This document shows, piece by piece, positions 19,074 to 25,998 of a stretch of DNA of 64,000 bases (position 1 is its first letter; every line of letters begins with the position of its first letter). Both the position numbers and the translations under genes were made by a program. Below the pieces are notes generated by a model. That model saw nothing but the letters and a program-made list of their open reading frames with translations. It was not told where the DNA came from and ran no database searches. This DNA is from Microbacterium terregens. GTDB lineage: Bacteria > Pseudomonadota > Alphaproteobacteria > Sphingomonadales > Sphingomonadaceae. Location of the stretch: assembly GCF_027922045.1 (NCBI RefSeq), contig NZ_BSEX01000003.1, positions 94,975 to 158,974 of the forward strand, in the 5' to 3' direction.

Positions 19074-20398
19074 GCGCCGCCGACACGCCCGAGGCGATCC
19101 TCGACACCCCTGAAGCGACCCCGCGCTTCCGCCACGATGGCTGGACGCCCGAACGCCAGCGCCGCTTCCTCGAATGCGTGGCCGAAGGGCACACGGTCGA
19201 GAACGCCTGCCGCATCGTCGACCTGTCCGTCGCCTCCGCCTATGCGCTTCGCCGCCGCGCGGCCGGCGCCGGCTTCGCGCTCGGCTGGCACGCCGCGAAC
19301 CTGCTCGCCCGCGAACGCGTCGCCGATACGCTGCTCGCCCGCGCCCTCTATGGCCAGACCGAAACCGGCACCCGCCCGGACGGCGGCACCTGGACGCGCC
19401 ACCGCTACGACAACGGCCTCGCCACCCGCCTGCTCGCCCGGCTCGATGCCCAGGCCGACGCGCCAGCCTCCGGCCCGGCCCACCACGCCGCCCGCATCGT
19501 CGCGCAGGAGTTCGACGGCTTCCTCGATCTGCTCGGCCGCGACGCCGACCCCGCGCGCGCCGCGCTGTTCCTCGCCAACCGCGCCGAACAGGCGGCGGAC
19601 GTCGAGCCGGTCGTCGCCCTCGCCCGCGCCGATCGCTTCCTCCAGGCGGGCGCCGGCCTCGCGAGCGAGGTCGACGTCTCCGACTGCGATCCCGCCCACC
19701 GCGCCGAATGGACCGCCGACCAGTGGCGCCGCGCCGAGGCCGCCGGGCTGCTGCGCGTCGCCATCCCCGAGCCCGAAGTTGCGCCACCCCCGCCCGAGCC
19801 TCAACTTCCTCAACTTCCGCCCGAGCCGGAGCCCGCAGCGCTCGACCCTGAAGCCGTGGAACCGGTGTGGTGGTGCGACCTCCGCGAGCAATGGCGCACC
19901 CGCTTCCCGCCGCCGCCCGGCTTCGATGGCGACTGCTTCGGCCGCTTCGGCGACCCGGACTATGAACGCGAACTCGACATGGAGGAGGTGGAGCAACTGC
20001 GCATCCATGAGCAGGAGAAGTTCGCGTCCGATCACGCCGCGCGCGACGCCTGGTTCGGCGCCCTCCTCGACGGCAGCGGCCCGCCCCCTCCGCCGCGTGC
20101 CGCCACGCCCGAGCCGCCGCTTCCCGAGCCACCCGCCCGCGATCCCGTCCCGCGCACGCCCTGGAACCCCGCCGCCTGGCCGATGACCATCCCGATCCTG
20201 AGCGACGACGATTACCTCAGCGAGGAAGACATCGCCGCGATCGCGGAGCTCGACGCGATGGCAGCGCGCGATACGCCGGCGGCCCGCGATGCCCCGCCGG
20301 CGCCCGACGACGCGCCACCTCCGCACGACGGGCGGGATGAACCAGCCCGGCCCCCGCTCGTTACCTCCGGTGAACCTCATCACGGGACGAGAGCATGA
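19070..20398 (+). CDS. sphingomonad hypothetical protein with N-terminal helix-turn-helix
   Basis: 442 residues. Residues about 24-60 (GWTPERQRRFLECVAEGHTV ... ASAYALRRRAAG) read like a helix-turn-helix of the kind found at the N terminus of phage terminase small subunits and site-specific regulators. The middle is an Ala/Arg-rich helical region. The C-terminal half is proline-rich and acidic and probably largely disordered. The role is unknown; DNA binding is inferred from the helix-turn-helix only. It is coupled upstream (ATGA) and downstream (its stop overlaps ATG 20395 of the DUF3597 gene), so three genes form one translational unit. Confidence 0.7.
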   Translation: MSAADTPEAILDTPEATPRFRHDGWTPERQRRFLECVAEGHTVENACRIVDLSVASAYALRRRAAGAGFALGWHAANLLARERVADTLLARALYGQTETGTRPDGGTWTRHRYDNGLATRLLARLDAQADAPASGPAHHAARIVAQEFDGFLDLLGRDADPARAALFLANRAEQAADVEPVVALARADRFLQAGAGLASEVDVSDCDPAHRAEWTADQWRRAEAAGLLRVAIPEPEVAPPPPEPQLPQLPPEPEPAALDPEAVEPVWWCDLREQWRTRFPPPPGFDGDCFGRFGDPDYERELDMEEVEQLRIHEQEKFASDHAARDAWFGALLDGSGPPPPPRAATPEPPLPEPPARDPVPRTPWNPAAWPMTIPILSDDDYLSEEDIAAIAELDAMAARDTPAARDAPPAPDDAPPPHDGRDEPARPPLVTSGEPHHGTRA

Positions 20399-20862
20399 GC
20401 ATCTTCGGCAAGATCAAGACGGCCATCTTCGGCAAGGACGGCGGCCCCTTCGGCGACAACTATTTCGGCCAGAAGGATCGCGCGGAGGCGGCGGCCAAGA
20501 ACGGCACCGTCACCCAGACCAAGACCGTCGCCGTCCACATCCCCGATCCGGTGCCCGGCGCTGCCACCCCGCCGCAGACCACCGCGGCCGAGCCGACCAG
20601 CGGCCAGCCGGTCGATGTCGAGGCGGCGCTGAAGGCGCGCGAGGCCGCGCACCCCGGCCTCAACTGGCGCACCTCGATCGTCGATCTGATGAAGCTGCTC
20701 GATCTCGATCCCAGCCTCGACAACCGCAAGGAGCTCGCGACCGAGCTCGGCTACACCGGCGCCAAGGACGGCTCGGCCGAAATGAACATCTGGCTGCACA
20801 AGGCGGTGATGCGCGAGCTCGCGAACAACGGCGGCACCGTGCCCGCCGACCTGCGCGACTGA
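20395..20862 (+). CDS. DUF3597 domain protein
   Basis: 155 residues. The N terminus MSIFGKIKTAIFGKD and the C-terminal domain (about 80-152), with HPGLNWRTSIVDLMKLLDLD and AEMNIWLHKAVMRELANNGG, are characteristic of DUF3597, a family of LysM-associated or stand-alone small proteins in alpha- and gammaproteobacteria. Biochemical function is unknown. No signal peptide is present. ATG 20395 overlaps the upstream stop (ATGA). Confidence 0.85.
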   Translation: MSIFGKIKTAIFGKDGGPFGDNYFGQKDRAEAAAKNGTVTQTKTVAVHIPDPVPGAATPPQTTAAEPTSGQPVDVEAALKAREAAHPGLNWRTSIVDLMKLLDLDPSLDNRKELATELGYTGAKDGSAEMNIWLHKAVMRELANNGGTVPADLRD

Positions 20863-20914
20863 CCCGGCCGGCTCCCCTTCACGGGGGAGCCGCCCCTGAC
20901 GAAGGAGACCGACC

Positions 20915-21340
20915 ATGGATGCCAGGAAACTCAGCTTCGGCCTCGGCGTGTTCAGCCTCGCGCTGGGCGCGGCCGAGTTGCTCGGTGCGCGGCGCATCGC
21001 CCGCACCCTCGACGCAGACGGCCATGAAGGGCTGGTCCGCGCGTTCGGCGCGCGCGAAGTCGCCGCCGGCGTCGGCCTGCTCCAGGCGCCCGCCCATTCG
21101 GCTCGCATGTGGAACCGGGTCGTCGGCGACGCGATGGACCTGACCGCGCTTAGCCTCGCGGCGGCCAAGAGCCCGCGCAACCGCGCGATCTGGGGCGCCG
21201 TCGCCTTTGTGGTGGGCGCGACCGCGCTGGACACCATCACCGCGCTCGGGCTGGAGGCGAACGGCAGCAAGACGCTCCCCGCCCGCCTCGGCCGCGGCGG
21301 CACGGCCGGCACCGACGACACCAGCACCGCCGGCGCCTGA
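20915..21340 (+). CDS. small polytopic membrane protein (DUF4267-like)
   Basis: 141 residues with hydrophobic stretches at about residues 7-24, 43-58, 72-86 and 92-112, and a Gly/Thr-rich tail. GREVAAGVGLL-like and VGDAMDLTAL segments recall the DUF4267 / 'cyclase-dehydrase'-annotated proteins of sphingomonads, often found next to polyketide-cyclase-like genes; no such gene is here. CGAAGGAGACC precedes ATG 20915. Function is unknown. It follows DUF3597 by 52 bases and is probably in the same transcript. Confidence 0.7.
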   Translation: MDARKLSFGLGVFSLALGAAELLGARRIARTLDADGHEGLVRAFGAREVAAGVGLLQAPAHSARMWNRVVGDAMDLTALSLAAAKSPRNRAIWGAVAFVVGATALDTITALGLEANGSKTLPARLGRGGTAGTDDTSTAGA

Positions 21341-21479
21341 AACCGGGCTCCCGCGCCCCGGGGCTCCTGCTAGAGCGGGAGCCGGGGCGCCGGGCGCCCC
21401 GACCCGCCCCGGCTTCAACCGGAACCCCGCTCCCGCCCCGGCGGTTGGAGCGCGCAGAACGAACTCAGGAAGGATCTTC

Positions 21480-21842
21480 ATGGCCCAGGCCCCCGCTACT
21501 CGTCGCCGCACCGCAGCCGCTCCCGCCCGCTCCCGGCTGATGACGGCCGGCATCGGCCTGCTGGGCGTGGCGCTCGGGCTTGGCGGCTGGCTGCTCGCGC
21601 GCCAGCAGCGCGATGCCCGCGCCGGCGATGTCGGCACCGGCGAGCATGTCCCGGTCGATCTCGCCCTCGACAAGCCGCATCCCGGCCCCAAGGACCGCGC
21701 GCCGGAGGCGTTCCGCCCCGATCCGACCGCGCCGGTCCCCGCCGGCGAGCGTGATGCGCTGCGGCCCGCGACCGGCCCCGCGCCGTCGCTCGTGCAGGAT
21801 CGTGGCAGCATGCGGAGCCAGACCGGCAGCAGCAACGCCTGA
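21480..21842 (+). CDS. membrane-anchored hypothetical protein
   Basis: 120 residues. A basic N terminus is followed by a single hydrophobic helix (about 20-40: LMTAGIGLLGVALGLGGWLL), then a Pro/Asp-rich periplasmic tail of low complexity. No family is recognised. The start at ATG 21480 is supported by AGGAAGGATC upstream. The gene ends just before a perfect 14-base-pair hairpin. Confidence 0.65.
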   Translation: MAQAPATRRRTAAAPARSRLMTAGIGLLGVALGLGGWLLARQQRDARAGDVGTGEHVPVDLALDKPHPGPKDRAPEAFRPDPTAPVPAGERDALRPATGPAPSLVQDRGSMRSQTGSSNA

Positions 21843-21863
21843 CGCCCCGGGGCTTGCCGCACT

Positions 21864-21895
21864 GCGGTACCGCCTCCGCTTGGAGGCGGTACCGC
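21864..21895 (+). terminator. perfect 14-bp hairpin, terminator-like
   Basis: GCGGTACCGCCTCC (21864-21877) pairs perfectly with GGAGGCGGTACCGC (21882-21895) around a GCTT loop. It lies 22 bases after the preceding stop codon. No U-tract follows, so it is either a GC-rich terminator of the type common in high-GC bacteria or a palindromic repeat. Confidence 0.6.
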
Positions 21896-22023
21896 TCCCA
21901 TACAGGGCCGATCGTTACGGGTCCGGCGGGTCGCTTCGGGTAATGCTGCGCCACGGCAGCCGCGTGTTTTGTTATCTCCTTACGCTTGACGGGGCGTATC
22001 CCATGCGCGAAGCAACCCGCGCT

Positions 22024-22407
22024 ATGAAACGCTCCCTGCTCCCCACTGCCGCTGCGGCCCTCGCGCTTTCTCTTCTCGCGGGCTGCGAACAGAAGACCGA
22101 GACCGTCGACGCCCGTGCGCCGGACCCGATGGCCTCCCAGCTCGCCAACGCCGCCCCGGTGGAACTTCCCCCGGCGGTGAAGGCGACCAGCACCTTCCGC
22201 TGCAAGGACAACACGCTTGTCTACGTCGACTTCTTCGCCGGCGACAGGCTGGCCAACCTGCGCACCCAGAAGGGCGGCACCGCCGTCGCGCTCAAGGCCG
22301 AAAAGGCCGGCGATCCGCTCAAGGCCGATGGCTACAGCCTGACCGGCGATGCCAAGTCGATCACCCTCACCCAGCCGGGCAAGCCGGCACAGAGCTGCAA
22401 GGCCTGA
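22024..22407 (+). CDS. MliC-like lipoprotein
   Basis: 127 residues. The signal peptide ends in LLAGC, lipobox with Cys21. The mature part (about 55-127) has FRCKDNTLVYVDFF near its start, a YSLTGDAKSITL strand and a C-terminal Cys (SCKA), which fits the small beta-barrel of membrane-bound c-type lysozyme inhibitors (MliC). Two cysteines could form the usual disulfide. If the fold is right, it protects peptidoglycan from host or competitor lysozyme at the outer membrane. ATG 22003 is an alternative start but would lengthen the leader without a ribosome-binding site. Confidence 0.72.
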   Translation: MKRSLLPTAAAALALSLLAGCEQKTETVDARAPDPMASQLANAAPVELPPAVKATSTFRCKDNTLVYVDFFAGDRLANLRTQKGGTAVALKAEKAGDPLKADGYSLTGDAKSITLTQPGKPAQSCKA

Positions 22408-22495
22408 TCCAACTTTCTCCGAGTCGGTTCAAAGGGTCGGTGGCATGTGCCGCCGGCCCTTTTCCTTTGGGTCTCCGACCGGCTAGACTTTTCCG

Positions 22496-23230
22496 ATGGC
22501 CCCGTCCGTGCCCCTCGATCCCCAGACGGTGCTGCGCGCCTACGCCATGGGGGTCTTCCCCATGGCCGACCATCGCGATGCCGACTCGGTCTTCTGGGTC
22601 GAGCCGCGGCGCCGTGGCATCCTGCCGCTCGACGGCTTCCACTGCTCCCGCTCACTCCGGAAAACGCTCGCCGCCGATCGCTTCCGCGTCACCGTCGACC
22701 AAGCCTTTGGCGAGATCCTGCAGCTCTGCGCCGAAACCGCCCCGGACCGCCTCGAAACCTGGATCAGCGGCCCGATCGAAGACGTATTCCTGCGCCTCCA
22801 CGCGCTGGGCTTCGCCCATTCGGTCGAATGCTGGGACGGCGACCGCCTCGTCGGCGGCCTCTACGGCCTCGCACTCGGCCGCGCCTTCTTCGGCGAAAGC
22901 ATGGTCAGCCGCGCCACCGACGCATCCAAGGTCGCGCTCGCCTGGCTCGTCGCCCGCCTCCGCGTCGGCGGCTTCACGCTTCTGGACTGCCAGTTTCAGA
23001 CCGACCACCTTGCCACCCTGGGCGTCGTGGAGGTCGATCGAGCAGATTACTCGGTGCTGTTGGCCGCCGCGCTCGACTCGGAAGCAGCCGGTTCCGACGG
23101 TGCCGCGCCCGCCGAATCGCCGCCCGACTTCTTCGCGCTCGACCGGCTGTTACCTGTGCTCGGCACGGACACCGTGTCCGGCCCGGTTTCAGGGAAGCGC
23201 ATCGTGCAGCTCTTGGGCCACACGTCGTAG
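22496..23230 (+). CDS. aat: leucyl/phenylalanyl-tRNA--protein transferase
   Basis: 244 residues. The conserved Aat core is clear: YAMGVFPMADHRD, FWVEPRRRGILPLDGFH, WISGPIEDVFLRLHALGFAHSVECW (broken here for length), LVGGLYGLALGRAFFGESM and LLDCQFQTDHLATLG. The enzyme adds Leu or Phe from tRNA to proteins with N-terminal Arg or Lys, marking them for ClpAP degradation in the N-end rule pathway. The C-terminal tail (VSGPVSGKRIVQLLGHTS) is longer than in E. coli. The last 184 bases overlap, tail to tail, the DUF2155 gene on the other strand. Confidence 0.95.
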   Translation: MAPSVPLDPQTVLRAYAMGVFPMADHRDADSVFWVEPRRRGILPLDGFHCSRSLRKTLAADRFRVTVDQAFGEILQLCAETAPDRLETWISGPIEDVFLRLHALGFAHSVECWDGDRLVGGLYGLALGRAFFGESMVSRATDASKVALAWLVARLRVGGFTLLDCQFQTDHLATLGVVEVDRADYSVLLAAALDSEAAGSDGAAPAESPPDFFALDRLLPVLGTDTVSGPVSGKRIVQLLGHTS

Positions 23231-23709
23231 ATCGGGTGCTGCACCACGTTCAGCGCGGGCCGCTCCTTGAACAACCAGCCCGAGAAGGTGCGCCGCCACC
23301 GGCCGTCCGGGCCGCGGACGTCGAGCTGCACGAACGCGCCGGTATATTGCTCCTGCTCCCAGGGCGCCGTGCGCTCGCAGGCGCGCAGACGGACCACGGC
23401 ATCGCCGATCCGCCGTGCCTCGCCCGGCTTCATGGTCAGCTCGCGGGTCTCCCCGTTCCGCTTGTTCAGGAAGCCGATCACCGCGACCCGCTCCGCCATC
23501 GGCGTCGCGCCAGGCACCGCAACCGCGTCGCCGCTCGCCACGCTCACGACATCCGCTGCGGGCGCCGCGCCGTCAGCCGCGTCGAAAGCAACCGCCTCCG
23601 GATCGGGAGCACCGTCCCCCCGCTCGGCGCTTGGGCGCAGGTAAAGCCAGGCTCCGACAGCGACCAGCACCGCCAGTACCAGCCCGATCAGGGCCAGGCG
23701 GCGATTCAC
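23047..23709 (-). CDS. DUF2155 domain protein
   Basis: 220 residues. One membrane segment near the N terminus (about 5-24), a linker, then a DUF2155 domain at about 85-180 containing LNKRNGETRELTMKPGEA, LRACERTAPWEQEQYTGAFV and a WLFKERPALNVVQHPIYDVW block. These proteins are found in alphaproteobacteria, often beside aat or complex I NDUFA12-like genes; their function is unknown. GTG 23709 is preferred because it overlaps the stop of the NDUFA12-like gene (GTGA) and has GGAG upstream; GTG 23724 is an alternative. The 3' end overlaps aat by 184 bases in antisense. Confidence 0.85.
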   Translation of the reverse strand: MNRRLALIGLVLAVLVAVGAWLYLRPSAERGDGAPDPEAVAFDAADGAAPAADVVSVASGDAVAVPGATPMAERVAVIGFLNKRNGETRELTMKPGEARRIGDAVVRLRACERTAPWEQEQYTGAFVQLDVRGPDGRWRRTFSGWLFKERPALNVVQHPIYDVWPKSCTMRFPETGPDTVSVPSTGNSRSSAKKSGGDSAGAAPSEPAASESSAAANSTE

Positions 23710-24098
23710 GCGTCGGGGCTCCACGCCTCGTAATCACCTGTTGCGCGAATGCGCTGGCCGCCCTGGTCCAGCGCGCCCGGCGGCCGCCATGCAAGCGGGG
23801 TGCCGGTGTGATTGCCTTCCGGCGGCTTTTCCCAGGTACGGACCGGCGGAAGCGCCTCGCTCGGCAGGCCATCGATCTGGTGGTGCAGCCAGCTGAACCA
23901 CTCGGGCGGCACGAGGCTCGCGTCGTTGTTGCCCGCATAGATCACCCAGCGGCGCGGCTGGCCGTTCGTGTCGGAGCCGCCCTCGTAATAGACGTTGCCG
24001 AGCGAATCGGTGCCCACCTTCTTCCTGCCGCGCAGTGCAAGCGTGGTGCCGATGGTGGCGCCTTCCCACCAGGTGAAGATCGATTTGAGCATGCCCAT
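23706..24098 (-). CDS. NDUFA12-like NADH:ubiquinone oxidoreductase subunit
   Basis: 130 residues. KSIFTWWEGATIGTTLAL at the N terminus, GNVYYEGG, RRWVIYAGNNDASLVPPEWF and WLHHQIDG identify the NDUFA12/B17.2 family, an accessory subunit of alphaproteobacterial and mitochondrial complex I that binds on the matrix or cytoplasmic side. The open frame extends to 24179, but family proteins begin at MG-LK-IFTWW, so ATG 24098 is used. The stop overlaps the DUF2155 start. The core nuo genes are not in this window. Confidence 0.93.
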   Translation of the reverse strand: MGMLKSIFTWWEGATIGTTLALRGRKKVGTDSLGNVYYEGGSDTNGQPRRWVIYAGNNDASLVPPEWFSWLHHQIDGLPSEALPPVRTWEKPPEGNHTGTPLAWRPPGALDQGGQRIRATGDYEAWSPDA

Positions 24099-24181
24099 GC
24101 GCTGCCGCTTACCTCTGCCCGCGCCTGCCAGCAACCAGCTTCGAACGTCCCGGCGGGCGAAAGCGGGCGATCCTGCCACCT

Positions 24182-24682
24182 TTACTTGGCCGCGACGTCC
24201 TTCCAGCGCACCTTGTCCCCCTCGGCGATGCCGAGTTCGGCGGCGCGACCGCCGCGGATCTCCAGCACCGCGCTGACAGGCTCGCGCGACGATACCGGCG
24301 CTTCGGAAAAGGGGATGGTGTTCTCGGCAAGCGTCGCCACCGTGCCGTCCGCACGGATGAACAGAATGTCGAGCGGCGAAGGCGTGTTCTTCATCCAGAA
24401 GCTTGCCGCGCGCGGCGCTCCGCCGCCGGCCGGATAGGGCGCGAACAACATGCCACCGTCCTGCGGGATGTTGGTGCGGTACATCAGGCCGTCCGCCTGC
24501 TCCTTGGCCGTACGGGCAACTTCCACGTCGAACCGGTGCGCCCCGCCGGCACTTTCGATAGTGACCTCGGTCCGGGGCAACACGCTCGTCGCATTGCTCC
24601 CCTCATTGCCGTTGCTCGTGCACGCACCGCACAGCGCCATCGCCGCTGCAACCAGCGCCGCCCGCACACCCTTGCTGATCAC
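24182..24682 (-). CDS. DUF192 lipoprotein
   Basis: 166 residues. The signal peptide ends LCGAC, a lipobox with Cys near residue 22. The DUF192 domain (about 45-160) shows ARTAKEQADGLMYRT, GMLFAPYP, ASFWMKNTPSPLDILFI, LAENTIPFS and GIAEGDKVRW. DUF192 proteins are small periplasmic or exported proteins of unknown activity. GTG 24682 overlaps the TGA of the upstream cold-shock gene (GTGA), showing translational coupling. The frame extends far upstream but only as a shadow of that gene. Confidence 0.9.
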   Translation of the reverse strand: MISKGVRAALVAAAMALCGACTSNGNEGSNATSVLPRTEVTIESAGGAHRFDVEVARTAKEQADGLMYRTNIPQDGGMLFAPYPAGGGAPRAASFWMKNTPSPLDILFIRADGTVATLAENTIPFSEAPVSSREPVSAVLEIRGGRAAELGIAEGDKVRWKDVAAK

Positions 24683-25269
24683 GCTTCTGCCCTCTCGACA
24701 ACCACGGCGAGCAACCCGCGCTCGCCTTCCACCACCCGTGCGCGCATCGGCTGGTCGGGCTCGAGTTCCTCGATACCACCGCGCCGCAGGGTTTCCATAT
24801 GGACGAACACATCGGCGCCGTCGCTTGCACGCAACAGGAAGCCATAGCCCTTGAGCCGGTTGAACCATTTGACGGCGACGGGCTCGAACGCTCCGGCCGA
24901 AGCGATCAGGTCGACGCGCTCGCTTCGCCCACTGGCGCGCGGCCGCTGTTCCTCCACGGCTTGGGACAGGTCGATCGAGAGCACTTCGCGTGCCTGCATG
25001 CCGCGCTGCCGCCACGTGGCCAGACATTCGACCCGTGCGCCTTCCGGCAAGGTCCGCCTTCCGTGCGGCTGAAGCACGGAGAAGTGCACCAGCACGTCCC
25101 CATGTTCCGGATCGTCCGCGACGATGAAGCCGAAGCCGCGTGTCACGTCGAACCATTTGACGACGCCGGACACGGCAACGGCCGCATCGGCAACGCCGGC
25201 TCCCCTCTCTTGATCTTCGCGCGTCTCGCCTTCGCGGTCGAGCGGTGCGCGCTGCGGTTCCGCACGCAT
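24679..25269 (-). CDS. protein with two cold-shock domains
   Basis: 196 residues, about three times a single CspA. The first cold-shock domain (about 33-100) has VVKWFDVTRGFGFIV and DVLVHFSVL; the second (about 130-192) has VAVKWFNRLKGYGFLL and DVFVHMETL. Both keep the RNP1-like K-G-FGF/YGF and RNP2-like V-VH motifs used for single-stranded RNA or DNA binding. The two are joined by a charged linker. Double-domain proteins of this kind occur in alphaproteobacteria such as Caulobacter (CspC/CspD). It is the first gene of the minus-strand unit DUF192 / NDUFA12-like / DUF2155. Confidence 0.92.
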   Translation of the reverse strand: MRAEPQRAPLDREGETREDQERGAGVADAAVAVSGVVKWFDVTRGFGFIVADDPEHGDVLVHFSVLQPHGRRTLPEGARVECLATWRQRGMQAREVLSIDLSQAVEEQRPRASGRSERVDLIASAGAFEPVAVKWFNRLKGYGFLLRASDGADVFVHMETLRRGGIEELEPDQPMRARVVEGERGLLAVVVERAEA

Positions 25270-25298
25270 CTATATTGTTCCCCCGGCTCGAAGGCCTA

Positions 25299-25880
25299 TC
25301 ACAGCTCCCAGCCGGATGGCGACGTTTTGTTTCGGTTTTCCTCGTCCAGAAGAAATCCCGTGTCCTCTCCCGGCGTGAGGCGCACGATCCGCCATGCGAT
25401 CGCCGGCGCGTGCCCGGCCCGAACCATCGCCGCCACCTGCTTCCGCACGAGGTCCGGCTGCGCAGGAGAAGGCGAAAACGGCCCTATTTTCCGACGTTTG
25501 GCGAAGCGCAGTGCGCTCTCCGCCGCCTCATCGGCGCTGGCCCCCGCGACTTCCTCGATGTCGTCGGCCTCGACCCCCGCGTGCCGGAGGGCCTCTTCGA
25601 CGCGGCGCGCGCCCAGCCCCCGCCGCCCCATTACGGCAGCCTTGTTCTCCGCAAAAACGCGATCATCGACGTAGCGCAGCTCGGCCATGCGTTCCGCCAG
25701 CGAATCGACCGCCGGCGCTTCTGCACCTTCCCAGCCGCGCTCGCGCAGCTTACGGGCAAGATACTGGCGCAGCCGTGCGCGGGTGGTCGCGTACCGCTCG
25801 ACATAGCGCAACGCCAACCGCTCGAGCGCCGCTGCGTCGAGCGGCTTAGGCGAGGCGGTGGGGCGGCGGGCGTAGGACAT
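25299..25880 (-). CDS. recX: RecX-type regulatory protein
   Basis: 193 residues. The RecX helical repeats are visible: LDAAALERLALRYVERYATT, LRQYLARKLRERG, LAERMAELRYVDDRVFAENK, GRRGLGARRVEEALRHAG and a C-terminal MVRAGHAPAIAWRIV. RecX binds RecA filaments and limits recombination. The start is at ATG 25880, before the helical domain; a longer frame to 26042 is rejected because it enters the divergent gene. recA is not adjacent. Confidence 0.85.
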   Translation of the reverse strand: MSYARRPTASPKPLDAAALERLALRYVERYATTRARLRQYLARKLRERGWEGAEAPAVDSLAERMAELRYVDDRVFAENKAAVMGRRGLGARRVEEALRHAGVEADDIEEVAGASADEAAESALRFAKRRKIGPFSPSPAQPDLVRKQVAAMVRAGHAPAIAWRIVRLTPGEDTGFLLDEENRNKTSPSGWEL

Positions 25881-25998
25881 GCGCCATGTTTGTGCCACAC
25901 TGGGCAGTGATTTTGAACGGGATTGCCGTGACGCTAGGCCGTCGCGCGTTCGCGCGCTGGATGGCGGGCCGTCGCCGCAGGGAGGACGCTTTTTGACG

